From Silene conica (lineage: Eukaryota; Streptophyta; Magnoliopsida; Caryophyllales; Caryophyllaceae), in assembly GCA_029255685.2 (NCBI GenBank), contig CM055317.2, positions 19,724,501-19,788,500 on the forward strand: a stretch of 64,000 nucleotides of DNA, written 5' to 3'. Under the pieces are notes generated by a model. That model ran no database searches. It saw nothing but the letters and a program-made list of their open reading frames with translations, and was not told the origin of the DNA. A program made the position numbers and the translations under genes. Positions 51,901-63,479 of this stretch are shown one piece after another. Positions within the stretch are counted from its first letter, which is position 1. Each line of letters opens with the position of its first letter.

Positions 51901-52640
51901 GGGACGTGCTAAATCCCGCACACAATTTTACTTATTCCCACACTTTTTTCCGTCCTATTCCAAATTTACCCTCCCCATTTCTCACCCTAATCTCTCCCTC
52001 TCACAAACAACGAAAATCAAAAACCAAAAAACAGTAATAAAGTAGGCCTCCACAAACCAACCGCCAACAACCCTTGATCCTTCCCCAGCCCCTGCCATCG
52101 CCGGCCACGACCGAATGGCGAGAAACAAGGGAAAGAGCAACTTCCGCCACTAGTTAAGTCGCTAACGAGAGGCAAACCTTTTAACACCCCACTGTGGCTC
52201 GTTCTACCGCTAAAAGGGTAGGCCCCACTCTTCCCTTTTATCTCAGTCTGACCGAGGCACCGCTAGCACCCCTTGATCCAAATTGATGGCCGAAGTCTTC
52301 GTCCTTCTCCCTAGCGGTCGAGCGTTTCGAACCAAAGCTTTGTTATCGCCCGCATCCTAAAGGTTATTGTTGGTGCCCGATATTTCAGAGTTCGGTGGTG
52401 GAGCCAAAGAAAAGAGAAAGATGGGATCTGGAATGAAGTTGACGGTGGAGGGGACAGGAGTTTGGCGCCGGAAGGAGGCCAGGTTCTGGTGAAGGGTGAT
52501 TGAGCCTGTGTAAAGGGGTGTCGGGTTGCGACGGGGTTGTGATTGGGAACTGTTTCTTTTTTATATAAAGGGTAGTGATGGAAACAAACCCGCAAAATGT
52601 GTTGGATTAAGTAAAATGGCGTGTTGGATTTAGCAAGTAC
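51901..52640. mobile_element. Inverted-repeat element directly upstream of the Stowaway
   Basis: Long imperfect inverted ends: GTGCTAAATCCCGCACAC...TTTTACTTATTCC near 51906-51942, and the complement of CTTGCTAAATCCAACACGCC near 52600-52638. The interior is GC-richer, with no conserved frame. TACATT occurs at both flanks and may be part of a TSD. Class uncertain, perhaps Mutator-like. Confidence 0.6.
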
Positions 52641-54721
52641 GTACATTGGTACTCCGTCTTCCTATTCGTCTATTTCTATTTCTATTTCTATTAATTTCCT
52701 AATTGCCTAATTCGTATGGTTGTATGATTTGTCCCGAGTCCCAACCTCAACACATGTGCGATTGTGCGGGCTGCCCAGGTCAAGGCCCAGCCCACATTAA
52801 CCTCGCCAGATAAACCGTTTTTTGTATCATTTAATACTCCAAAATTATTTACTGTGTGTCGAATTTTAGAGTCTCGTTTTTAATTTAAGTTATGTTTTTA
52901 GTCGTTAAGAAAAGGTAGCGATATTGTGCAACATCAATGTTCACTGCTACCAGAATCAAAATATCAAATTTGCCTTTATGAGAGGTGTTAGTCAATGAAA
53001 TACCGCTTATCATTATTAAGCTTGTTTATGTTTTCTTATTGCTTTCAATAATCATATTGCTTACTTTTATTGCATTCGTGCGTCGGACGTTGATAATCGT
53101 GACTAGGATTCCCGACACACACCCCGAGACCCGAGATACGTGCTAGTGGCGATCCCTCACTACTGCGAAACCTTTGTTACTTGCATTCTTGCCCTAAAGT
53201 CAGGCAAGGTGCGCACCACAATCCGGCAAAAGTATCGGACCGTGATACCTCGACTGGGCTTCCTCTGTTTAGCATTAGACTTTATTTTCAATTAAACAAA
53301 ACTACTTCAAGGTTGCATAACTTATAAATTTATCATTAATATAATTTTCTATGACATATCTTAAAATTATAATGAAATAAAATTATGGGACAAATTCACT
53401 ACTCCCGCTATTAATATTTTACCTAAATCGATTAGTTAGTTAATTGTTCATATATACTTTCTTTTTTGGTCAATATTGTTATTTCTATTACATTCGTTAT
53501 TATTACTATTGTTATTTTCATTATTTCCCCCATAATTATTGTTACTTTCATTACTACCGCATTAATATCGTTAATTAATCTACTCTTGTTGTTACTTCTA
53601 CTACCTTCACTACTCTAGCTAGATGCTAACATTCTTACTTTGACTATTCAAATGAGTGTTTACTATCATCTATATAAAAGTATAAAACAGAAACCAGCTA
53701 ACATCAGCTATTATACGTGTCAAGCCATCGTTCTTCCAATTCCGCCTAAATTCATCACTCTAAACCCTAAAATTTTCAGCTCATTTCTTATGCCGTCATA
53801 TTAAATCCCCCTTATTAGGTTGCATCCTATCATCACAAAATTCGTGCAGAATCTCTATATATGAATACTTATGGCCCCTTGATATTTAATTTTCATCATT
53901 TCTTCCAATTGAATAATTATATGTCCTTTTCTACTTAATTCAATCCAAAATGAATTGTAAGTTCTGCAAAAACGCAGGTAAATATATATTTATCTGATTA
54001 ATGTACACTAATTTGTTATAGATTCTGCAAAGACGCATGTAAATATATATTTATCTGATTAATGTACTCTAATTTGTTATAGATATGATTTGATTCAAGA
54101 ATTTGTTAATATTTATTGCGTTTCAATCATCATCTCAAGTTTTTCTTAATTTGCATGGAAATTGGACTAAGTCAAAGTTAGATGTATATATTCATCAAAT
54201 TTATTTACTTGCAAGATATATTTATCAAATTTTTAAACTAAATATATTACTTTTCTTATCTGAGTTATCCCTTTTACCCCGTCTATTTTTTCTAAGAATA
54301 AGAGTCGATCTACGAGATGTTAATCACGGAATATTATTCCATGATTTTTTAATTGAATACATCGATTGTTCATAATGAGCGATTTTCCGATGAGTTAATG
54401 ATTGTTCGACATAGTCTTTGTATTTTCTTCCATTTATATTTGTACAATAGTGTATAATAATGATAGATCTTCCCCATTCCCCTTTTTTCATCTTCCAAAT
54501 ATTTGGTGCCAATTTATTATTCTACAACTTCAATAATGTATCTGTTCTGTTCTTATTTTGATGAACTAGAGAAAGAATTCGAAGATTGGAGGGTTCAACT
54601 ATAAATTATTATTACTACTTAAGTACGTTATTTTAAATTTTTAATATATGTTTACTGTACTAGTTAAAAAACGCTTGAGGGAGATGAAGTCTTCAAAGAT
54701 AAACCTCTCATAATGTTTTTA
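52641..54721. other. Intergenic region upstream of CDC48
   Basis: No gene recognised. Has a short TCTATT microsatellite at 52668-52690 and a 61-base tandem duplication at 53962-54083 (unit starting TTCTGCAAAAACGCAGGTAA). Mostly AT-rich. Confidence 0.5.
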
Positions 54722-55534
54722 GGGGGTGTTCGGTTGAGAAGTATGGAATGGAATGGAATGGATATCACTCATTCAAGTGATTGGTTGGTCTCTTTTGGAA
54801 TCGATTTAAAAACCCGATGGCAACCCCTTGGAATCTCATACTCTACCTCTTCCCCGTGTTTCTAAATTCAATCCCCTGGATACAAAACCTAAATTTAAGA
54901 AAGAAGAAAAAACCTCAAATTGTTATTGTTCTATTGCACGTAAGTCTTTATCTTTTACTTTCATTATAATTTTTTTTGCTTTAATAAGTTAAATTACTTG
55001 TAATTGTTCATGGATATATATGATTAGTTCCAATATTACATTTGTCTACTACTTTAGTTTATGTTATTATCTTTTTTTAATATAAATAAAAGGCCTATGA
55101 CGATCTGTTAAACAAATTACAAAAATATCTCCAATTTTCAATGACGATTTGATAAATAAATTACTAATAACGATCGAAATTACGCACATAAAGGAATAAT
55201 TATGGCTGAAAACCCAAAAAAAAAAATTTGAAACGTGATTCTGTTCGTTGAATAATTGTAGGAGTGAGAGTGTGCGTGGATTAATTGTGGAATTGAGAGG
55301 ATAATTTTTTTAAGACGTATATATCCGTTTTAAGTTAAAACGGGTCAAGTAATATTCATTTGTATGAATAAGACGAAATTGAAAAGGCCTAGGGAAGAAC
55401 AAGATGGATGGCATATTGAATCCATTACAAAATCAAACCAAACAAGTGTTAAAAGGTACGAGGTTCTAACTCCATTCCACCCTGGATTCTCATCCCAATC
55501 CATTCCATTCTCAAACTTTGAACCAAACAACCCC
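54722..55534. mobile_element. Tourist-like (PIF/Harbinger) element
   Basis: Ends GGGGGTGTTCGGTT and AACCAAACAACCCC, with TSD TTA (54719-54721 and 55535-55537). Subterminal GGAATGGAATGGAATGG is matched by CCAATCCATTCCATTCTC at the other end. 813 bp, no transposase. Confidence 0.85.
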
Positions 55535-56044
55535 TTAGTTTTTTTTATAATTTCTTGTGCAAGGTGGTCTTAAACATGAAGTTTGAGAAACTGATTTTTT
55601 ATTGCAACCTTTACATTTAAATGGGTTATGGTAGTTGGATTAATAAATCTCATTCACACATTTTTAATTTTATGTTTATGTAAACGGGTGCTTTTTAAGA
55701 ATAATTGCATTAATTTGTTTGGATGTTTTTTTTTTGCAATGAGGATCCTAATAATATATTTAGGCTATTAGATCATTCCCAAGCAACAAGTCAATTTAAT
55801 CAGGTCAATTTCATATTAGACCTTAATCTCCCCTTATTGACCTTGACCCACTTAAACCTTCTCAAGCAAAAAGTTACGACCTAAGTCAATAACTCAATCA
55901 TTTTTCACTTTCCAACATTTCCAATCATTTCCAACATTCTCAATCACTCTCAATCTTTCCACCTCACCAAAACTTTTCTCCCACTTTTTCAATTAATATT
56001 TGTTAACACTTATTAATAATAAGTTTCTTTTGTAATATTTAAAA

Positions 56045-56690
56045 TATATACACTACTATAATAATAAGTCAATGTTACCTAACATACTAGGAAATCCACG
56101 AACTTGCCCCATATGAAGTAGCTTTGTAAATCTTGAGGGTTTGGCCTACGTAGATACTCGTTTCCAAAGCAACTGATTATACCTTTGACGAATATTTTAA
56201 GAGAATCTCTTACCGATGTATCGCTCATACGCAAATACTCGTCTACTGAATCAGTAGACGTGCCATATGCTAGAACTCTTAGCGCAGCCCCGTGCATCTC
56301 TGCAATGGTGAGAAACTATCTCCTTCTATTACCGCCGACACTTTATTGAAAAAAACTACTAGCGGAAAGGGCATCCACTATTCGCAAAAATAAGTGTTTC
56401 TACATGCGAAATCTGTGGCGAAATAGTTCTTTGGTATAGACTGGATCATTGGGGAAATAGTCTTTGTATAATTGGTTATGACCTTCGCGATTCCTCTCAA
56501 TATATCTTCTACGCCGTCTAGGAGGAGGAAGGCGTTGACGGATTCTTCTGTTGACGTATTCATTCATACGTTGGTTGATAAGGTCTTGTATAGCCTCAGG
56601 TTGTTGTTCGACTTTGGCTTCCCATTGATAATCGTCAAGTCTATTTTGATCGACAATATTATCTGAATTGGACTTGACCCAAAGATTATA
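56045..56690 (-). pseudogene. Harbinger transposase, N-terminal part only
   Basis: The - strand reads RLDDYQWEAKVEQQPEAIQD, RRRRRYIERNREGHNQLYKD, then YFPNDPVYTKELFRHRFRM, the hallmark N-terminus of plant Harbinger (DDE_4-type) transposases. It continues after a stop with KHLFLRIVDAL, then MHGAALRVLAYGTSTDSVDEY and FGNEYLRRPNPQDLQ. A frameshift leads to RGFPSMLGNID, where intact proteins have RGFPGMLGSIDCMHW. The sequence ends there, so the whole catalytic DDE core is deleted. At least one stop, one frameshift and one large 3' deletion. Confidence 0.83.
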
Positions 56691-57060
56691 ATTTGTTTTT
56701 TAAGGAAATTATGAGTGTTTTTTTTGTGTTTGAATAAGTAATGAATTATTGAAGAAGGAAAGTATGAGTGATTTTGTTCAACAACTATATGGGAATATAT
56801 ATAAGTTTTTGACAACGGCTATTTTTCAATCGAGTGGTTGTAATCAATCCAACGGCTATATATATTTCTAATCCAACGGCTATAATCAATGCAACGACTT
56901 TATTTTCAAACCAAATACTATATTTTTAATCCACAACATTCGATTTTATTTTCTTCATCATGATTTTATTTGTTTTCTTGATTTGTTTTATGGGTTTTCT
57001 CTGCTGTTCCTATCATAAGATCTTCATGGGGGTTCGACTTTTAGCAATGTAATCTTTATC

Positions 57061-57400
57061 ATGGTGGTATTTTTCGTAATTTCTGTTATGGATCTGTGAG
57101 TTTATCATGATATTTTTCGATTTTGTTTGGTATCCTCGAGTTTATAATGATATTTTCAATGTTTCGTGATCTTTTTGCTGTATTTTTTGTGGATCCTTAA
57201 CATTTATACTGTATTTTTCGTGATTTCTGTTGTGGATCGGTGAGTTTATCATTTTCAATTTTTCGTGAATTTTTTGCTGTAGTTTTTGTGGATCCTTGAC
57301 ATTTATGCTGTATTTTTCGTGATTTATGTTGTAGATATGTGAGTTTATCATTTTCAATTTCTCGTGAATTATTGCTGTATTTTTGGTGATATTTTTTCGT
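57061..57400. repeat. ~110-bp imperfect tandem repeats inside the Harbinger element
   Basis: Three diverged units share GTGAGTTTATCAT, TTTTTGCTGTATTTTTTGTG, GGATCCTT and ACTGTATTTTTCGTGATTT in order. Confidence 0.65.
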
Positions 57401-58114
57401 GATTTCTGAGTTTATGATCCTTAAATAAATTCGGTAATATATAAAAACAACAATAGAAATTGTTACAAATTTAAAAAACAGAAACTAATCTCCGCCATGT
57501 ATATTTTCAATAGTTGGTCCTTGAGTTCTTGATCTTGTTGGTTCAAATTTTGTTAACGAAGCAACGAATTCAGCCATTCCAACTCGTTTTTTGTTTTCAA
57601 TTTTTGAACTCTAATTTCTTCAATTTTCAAATCAACTTCAATCCTTCTTTGTCGAAACTCAATTTGCTCTTTCGTATTATTTGTGTTTCCGCTTATAAGT
57701 GACCTATCACATTGACAAAACATAGACTCAGAGTCCACCACATGTGCTTTACCATTCCGCTTCTTTTTTGCGGCCTCCCGTCCTTTGGGACGGTTGATAC
57801 CGTCAATATTATATGATTAGACGGGGTTGCGACACTAGACGGGGTTGGGACATCCAACGGGGTAGGAAAATTTACACTCTTAGGGCTAGACTCCATTTCC
57901 GATCTTACCCTTTTTGAACCCACATATTAGTGTTTACGCTTAAACTCGTTTGAAATTTTTCCAAGCTCCACTTTGGGTTTTTGCTCATGATTGTATTGTA
58001 AACATGAAAATCAACAAAACTATTACCATCGTTATCTTTTCGAAATAATTGTTGAGCTAACTCAATAATGTCTTCAATATTAGTGTCGTTAGCGGGTGGT
58101 CTATTTAAAACCTT

Positions 58115-59058
58115 TGTTGGAGCTAGTGTCCTCAACAGTTAGTGCGACAACACGTATAAATCTCTTAAAGGAACACAGGGTATACTTTGTATTTTAGCCA
58201 GTTGATTCACGTTTATCAATAACGGTTGGCTTGCTAGAAAGTTTGACGTTATTGTCATACAGATGGCGGTAATCAACTAGTCCCTAAGAGTCACACCTGA
58301 AGGATGGAATCTGAGAGATATGATTAGAAGAAAATGTAATCATATTGATACCCTATATGAATAAACGGTTAGTCAATGTAATGATGACATAATTATTTAA
58401 TACTGATTAAATATTATTAGCTAAGACGAGTTAAAATGTTAATTCGTAATTGAATATAAAATGTTATATTTAATTATGTGTAATGAAATTATTTAATAAA
58501 GATTAAATGATTCAATTAAATATAAAAGGTTAAATTTAATTAGTGGATTATAAATATAAGATATTTATAAGATAAAACATTACACAAGAGAGATATAACC
58601 GATTCTATAAAGATAGAATTTCTGTCTGAGCAATTATTAAGTTGTTCAGTTGTTATGAAGTGCTGTAGGTAGAACCAAATACTGATTTGGGGAATCTTAG
58701 TTGATCTCTAATAGCAAGGTTGTGTGCAGCTATAAATAAGACATTCACTCTGCACTTAAAGGGCACGAGTTACACGACATACATACTCCCTCTCTCTCTA
58801 GCTTTCATCTTACACAAAATTAAAGGTAATTTTGCAGTTTCTAGCTCTAGAAGGGTATTTCTTGGAACATCTTGGGTGCAACGATTAGGAGGATATCTGT
58901 TTTGATATCTGATCTTAGGCCTTTGCAAGGACAGAACGTTAATTCTTAATCCCAATCTTTGTATCTTGTACTTTGTTTATGACTATAAATCATATATTAT
59001 AAATTTGTTATAATCCTGCATATAAAGAATTGAGATTATATACAGATATTTTCCCACA
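58115..59058 (+). mobile_element. Solo LTR of a Copia-related element
   Basis: TGTTGGAGCTAGTGTCCTC...TTCCCACA, 944 bp, with 5-bp TSD ACCTT at 58110-58114 and 59059-59063. No internal region. It shares the TGTTGGAG-AGTGTCCTC start and the GTTTGACGTTAT...GATGGCGGTAATCAACTAG block with the LTR at 39-1278. It interrupts the Myb/SANT frame exactly between YAK and VLNRPP. Confidence 0.9.
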
Positions 59059-59174
59059 ACCTTAGCATAACAACCAACCTATTTATTGACTAGAAAATTG
59101 AGTCGTTTAGCATGGGCTTTCATTCCGTCAAGACTCCTAATACCAATTTTATTTTGGTTTTGATTTTCCGTTCG

Positions 59175-59241
59175 AAAGGATGATTCATGTCAGCCGACCC
59201 CAAAACATTTTGAGACTAAGGCTCTGATGTTGTTGTTGTTG
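59175..59241 (+). mobile_element. 5'-truncated SINE with GTTGTTGTT tail
   Basis: About 67 bases ending GATGTTGTTGTTGTTGT, with the AGCCGACCCCA...CTAAGGCT signature of plant Au-like SINE 3' ends. Flanked by a 17-base TSD TTTGATTTTCCGTTCGA (59158-59174 and 59242-59258). Confidence 0.85.
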
Positions 59242-59717
59242 TTTGATTTTCCGTTCGAGCTTGTTCATACAACTCTTGAACTTTACTCCATATAGTGACG
59301 GATTTTTGGTTTTTACCAACTATTGGGTCGCTTGTATGTAAACACCAAGCGGACATAAGAGTTTCATCCTCCTTTTCGGTCAAAATTCGACCCTCCCCAA
59401 TTGTATTACTTTGTTTTTTTTATGATAATGATTTTTTGGATTTTTGGCAACAAAAAATTGGTGTTTCTGCTACAAATTTTTGAGTCAGGAGTTGGGACAA
59501 CATCAGATTACCAAAAACATCGTAATTTTGATAATTTTGATACCGGATACTAATTCTGCTAAAGTAGGAATTTGATTACTATTATTGAGATCTATATTTT
59601 GAGTATTTTGAGTAGATATAAAATCGTCATTTGTATAAGTTGACAAATCGAAATTATTTAAATCCATGTTGTAACTTAAAAATAGACAATAATATAAGTT
59701 TTTACAATTATATTTTA

Positions 59718-60392
59718 GGATAATTTGTGAAAAACTACCTTACATTAATGCCCATTTGTAAACAAATACCTTACTTTTTACTTTTGGTTAAAAACTACCT
59801 TTCATTTTAATTTTTTGTTAAAAACTACCTAAAAAAAAGTTTTGAGGCCAATTTCTATTTATTATTGGTTTCACACGTGTGAGTTATCTAAATTTTCATT
59901 CTTATTTTGTCGTTAAACTTGATATCCAAACTTATCCTTCTTATCTAAAGTTCTAAACAAAAGGAAATTTTATCATTAGCTTCAATTTCTTTCTTTAAGC
60001 ATGTGGAATAATTGCTCCGGATGATGAACATGGGCTAAATGGTATGCTAGGCTATCAATGAATAGGTGGAATAATTTTCACTAATAGCATAGAGTTCGTA
60101 CCATTTAGCCCATGTTCATCATCCGGAGCAATTATTCCGAAGCTAATGGCAAGAATTCCGTTTCGTTTAGAACTTTAGATAAAAAGGATATGCTTGGATA
60201 TCAAGTTTAACGACAAAATTAGAGAACTCACACGTGTGAAACCAATAATAAATAGAAATTGGTCTCAAAACTTTTTTTTAGGTAGTTTTTAACAAAAAAT
60301 ATAAATGAAAGGTAGTTTTTAACCAAAAAAGAAAAGTAAGGTAGTTGTTCACAAATGGACATAAATGTAAGGTAATTTCTCACAAATTATCC
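59718..60392. mobile_element. Foldback (Mutator-like) element with ~300-bp inverted repeats
   Basis: Ends GGATAATTTGTGA and TCACAAATTATCC. The two arms are near-complementary for most of the 675 bp, and pair through CGGATGATGAACATGGGC and its complement close to the centre. A 9-bp TSD TATATTTTA lies at 59709-59717 and 60393-60401, the length used by Mutator-like elements. Confidence 0.9.
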
Positions 60393-60819
60393 TATATTTT
60401 ATGATAGTAAAATTTTTGTAATTGAAGAATCTGTAATTTTTACCATAAAAAATCACAGTTTGTATAGACTTCTATACACGCTTACACAATTTGACAGTGT
60501 GACAATTTAATGAAAGTATTGAATTTGTTGAAAATTTAATGGAAGTATTGAATTGGGCAGGTGGAAGTTGGAAGTACAAGCACTTTGGAAAAGAGGAAAA
60601 AGAGAGTTATGCCGCAAACATCACTTTAACAGCCACTTTTTTTGTTTCCTTTTTTCTTAAATGCTTAGAACCAATTACAACATGTCATATATTAGGTGGA
60701 TTGTTGGGTCAATTACTTTGTCAATTTGTGACTCAATTCCACTTGAGTCAATCTAGTGTATTTCTTAATTACAATTAACTATTGACCCTCTCTATCCACC
60801 TTGCTTGAGGATAGTCTTA

Positions 60820-61786
60820 GAAAGAGGTAGCCTATATCCAAGGATTTTGTCTCATTTGCTATATCATAGCCTCTCCTTACTTGCCCTCTTCTTTGCCTTT
60901 TTTGTCTCACGTCTTTTCAAAGTGACATATTTTTTCTGTGACAAATGAGAATTTATGTTACATTAGTGGATTTTGTTCAGCTCATTACTCAATAATACAA
61001 AAGTAGTTCTTAATCATCATTTGTCATCTCATAGCCTCTCCCTAATATTTTTTCTTTAATGTCGTGTCGTCTCTTTTAATTTAACCTATACAGGTGTATA
61101 ATGGGATTATGCAGCGGAATACTATGTATTTTGGTCTGATATAAAATTGACAAGGAAACCCACTCCGGTCAGATATAAAATTGACATGAAAACCCGGTGA
61201 CAATATAAAAAATACATATCCGACTTCATTATTCATGATAATTTTAAAAAGTTCATACAATAGCATACAACTCCAGACTATATATTCTACTTACTAAGTT
61301 ACGAGTATAGTTTTTGAGAAAAGTTGTGTTTACATCTGCCCTTCATTGTTCATACTACTACCTTTATCCTATCAAATTTTTTTATTGCAGACGGTACTAT
61401 TTGTCACAAGTTTAAGACGAATAGTGTCTTTTCTCACATCATATAAGTGACACGATCCATGAAGTTATCCAATTTTTTCTATACTTGCCCTCTTATAACT
61501 AACATAAGTCACTGGTATAGTTATGATACAAACACAATTATAATCAAGGTACATTCTTCACTCTCACAACTATTGCAAGAAATTGGTTTTTCTTTTTTGG
61601 TAAAGATATTACAAGAAATTGTTGTAATATCATACACAATTATGGTGATGATTAAAAGATGGAGATAATGACTTAAAAAAAATTAGTATGATAGATAACA
61701 TCTACAGAGTTCAAGTACTAGACCAATTTGAAAAAAATCATCTACTCCAACTAATATCAAAATGCTTTTATGCATTTATGATTATT
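60820..61786. other. Non-genic stretch
   Basis: Has short pieces resembling the Mutator-like MITE (TGTGACAAATGAGAATTTATG near 60938; GACGGTACTATTTGTCACAAG near 61391). No gene recognised. Confidence 0.4.
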
Positions 61787-61817
61787 CCCGTACAATTTTG
61801 CACGGGTTCTAAACTAG
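61787..61817 (+). mobile_element. Helitron-like 3' terminus (+ strand)
   Basis: Hairpin CCCGTACAATTTTGCACGGG (61787-61806), then seven bases, then CTAG followed by T. This is the hairpin-plus-CTRR|T arrangement of Helitron ends. The 5' end was not found. Confidence 0.55.
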
Positions 61818-61825
61818 TACTATTA

Positions 61826-61854
61826 CTAGTGTAACACCCGTGAAAATTCACGGG
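61826..61854 (-). mobile_element. Helitron-like 3' terminus (- strand)
   Basis: On the complement, hairpin CCCGTGAATTTTCACGGG (61854-61837), seven bases, then CTAG (61829-61826) followed by T. It faces the previous terminus with only eight bases between them. Confidence 0.55.
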
Positions 61855-61859
61855 ATCGT

Positions 61860-62470
61860 TCAATTTTAATTTTTATAGAGAAGGAACAATTAAGTTGTTA
61901 AATATATTAATAACTGAAGTGCTGTATAGGTAAAAGCTTTAATGAAAATAAATGAAAAAGTTTATAAATAATAAGATACATAAAAACCGTTTGACATATA
62001 TAATAAAAAATGGGAAGTTATGGCTTTCTATAAAGGAGTATTTAGTTAAATAACTGAAATAAATGGTTTAATATTACTTATGATTTAAAAATTAATTAAA
62101 TTATTAAAATTAAGTAATCTAAATACGTTATTCTGAAATAAAACAAAATTATTAGAACCCGACTTTAATCAATTAGTGAGTATAATTAAACGTTAAATGA
62201 TTTGTCATGGCCATTTGAGAAGAATTTGTTGAGAATATTGAACACCTTTTTAGAAATTGTTTTACAGATTGAAAGATGCACGATGAATGAAGAGGGAGTG
62301 AAAGAGATTTAAGAGAAAAAAAGAGAGGTAGAAGGCAACTGTGATTTTCGAGAAGTTTATGGAGAATACAAAAGATTTATGAAAGAATGAAATGAATTGG
62401 AAGAATTTCGCTTGGTCGGTTTTTTTGATAAGGTGGCTAGTTCCACAAAATTGGTGATTAGCTATTATTG
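61860..62470. other. Non-genic AT-rich stretch
   Basis: Probably the body of the - strand Helitron-like element; no gene or motif recognised. Confidence 0.35.
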
Positions 62471-62825
62471 ATATTTTGTAATTAAGTTTTTTTATTAGGT
62501 TTTGAGAATTGGTACCCATATTACTTAACACGGTTAATTAGGTGGTTGTATAATTAATTTCAGTTTTTTATTTGGTTTTAAAAATTGGCACTCATATTAA
62601 TTAACACGGTTATATTAACTAACACTGTTAATTAGGTGATTGTATAATTAATTTCAGTTTTTTATTTGGTTTTGAGAATTGGTACCAATATTAATTAACA
62701 CGGTTAATTAGGTGGTTGTATAATTAATTTCAAATTTTTATTTGGTTTTGAGAATCGGTATCCATATATTAATTAAAACGGTTAGTTAGGTGGTTGTATA
62801 ATTAATTTCAGTTGCTTATTTGTTC
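62470..62825. repeat. ~75-bp imperfect tandem repeats, about five copies
   Basis: Each unit contains TTAATTAGGTGGTTGTATAA, TTAATTTCAGTTTTTTATTT and GGTTTTGAGAATTGGTA in order. One unit has an extra partial copy (AACACGGTTATATTAACTAAC). Confidence 0.8.
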
Positions 62826-62930
62826 TAATTTGCTGAAAACATGACGAACACGATTTTGCATAATTGACTAAAACAAAGCATAATTTCTGAGGTTAAATGA
62901 GACAGCTTGAATACCCTCATTCTTACACCA

Positions 62931-63058
62931 TGCACATGCAAATTAGTAAATCTTCATCATTTATTTACATTTTGACCTTGATTGCATGGTTGACTTGATT
63001 TTGTGATTAATTTCCCCATGCACATGCAAATTAGTAAATCTTCATCATTTCTCAAATC
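62931..63058. repeat. Direct duplication of an ~40-bp segment
   Basis: CCATGCACATGCAAATTAGT, continuing AAATCTTCATCATTT, occurs at about 62931 and 63016, 85 bases apart. Confidence 0.75.
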
Positions 63059-63275
63059 TTTTTGCATGCTTGATCACTCTAATTTCCACTTGGCTTAATT
63101 GTTCTTGATAATTGCATTTTTGATGGTAAAATAGTCAAAATAGCTACATTTCCTACAAAACACACTTGTATGCACAATATATCTAAAATAATATAATTAA
63201 CTCATAAAAACACTAAAAAAATGCAAATAAAATATAAAACCGGGCTAAATATGGGGTAAAAATCCTATATAAAAT

Positions 63276-63470
63276 TAGTAAGTCTTACTTGCGACGGGTC
63301 ACCATTTGTGACGGATATTTTGTGAGATAAAATGGGTACAAAATGAGTAGTGGAGAAAGGGGACCACAGGAATAGTGTTGGGGAGAGAGAAAAAATGGGT
63401 ATTTTGTGAGAGAAAACGGTATCCGTTACAAGCTTGCGACGGATAGTGCCGTTGCAAATAAGAATTTGTG
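63276..63470 (+). mobile_element. Mutator-like MITE, 195 bp, copy 2
   Basis: Same sequence plan as 31628-31829 (TAGTAAGTCTTACTTGCGAC...AAGAATTTGTG). Flanked by ATATAAAAT (63267-63275) and ATATGAAAT (63471-63479), a 9-bp TSD with one mismatch. Confidence 0.8.
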
Positions 63471-63479
63471 ATATGAAAT

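Larger units (their letters stand above)
57490..59667 (-). pseudogene. Myb/SANT-like (NAM-associated) gene of the Harbinger element, split by insertions
   Basis: ATG at 59667 starts MDLNNFDLSTYTNDDF. After stops, the Myb/SANT part reads EDETLMSAWCLHTSDPIVGK and QKSVTIWSKVQELYEQART. It is interrupted by a SINE at 59175-59241, resumes with NQNKIGIRSLDGMKAHAKRL...VGCYAK, and is interrupted again by a solo LTR (58115-59058). It resumes VLNRPPANDTNIEDIIELAQ, NPKWSLEKFQTSLS and a C-terminal coiled-coil-like stretch (EQIEFRQRRIEVDLKIEEIR). This is the accessory DNA-binding protein that partners PIF/Harbinger transposases. Several stops and shifts remain after the insertions are set aside. Confidence 0.8.
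55771..60816 (-). mobile_element. PIF/Harbinger element (5.0 kb) with broken Myb/SANT and transposase genes
   Basis: Ends GATCATTCCCAAGCA and, on the complement, GACTATCCTCAAGCA, with TSD TTA (55768-55770 and 60817-60819). It carries, on the - strand, a Myb/SANT-like gene and a transposase gene, the two-gene layout of PIF/Harbinger. It has been invaded by a solo LTR, a SINE fragment and a foldback element. Its first 170 bases are shared with the MITE at 24706-25112. Confidence 0.87.

Noticed and set aside
52311..52646. 111-codon - strand frame upstream of CDC48
   Set aside because: Falls inside an inverted-repeat transposon, is low-complexity at its end and has no recognisable domain.
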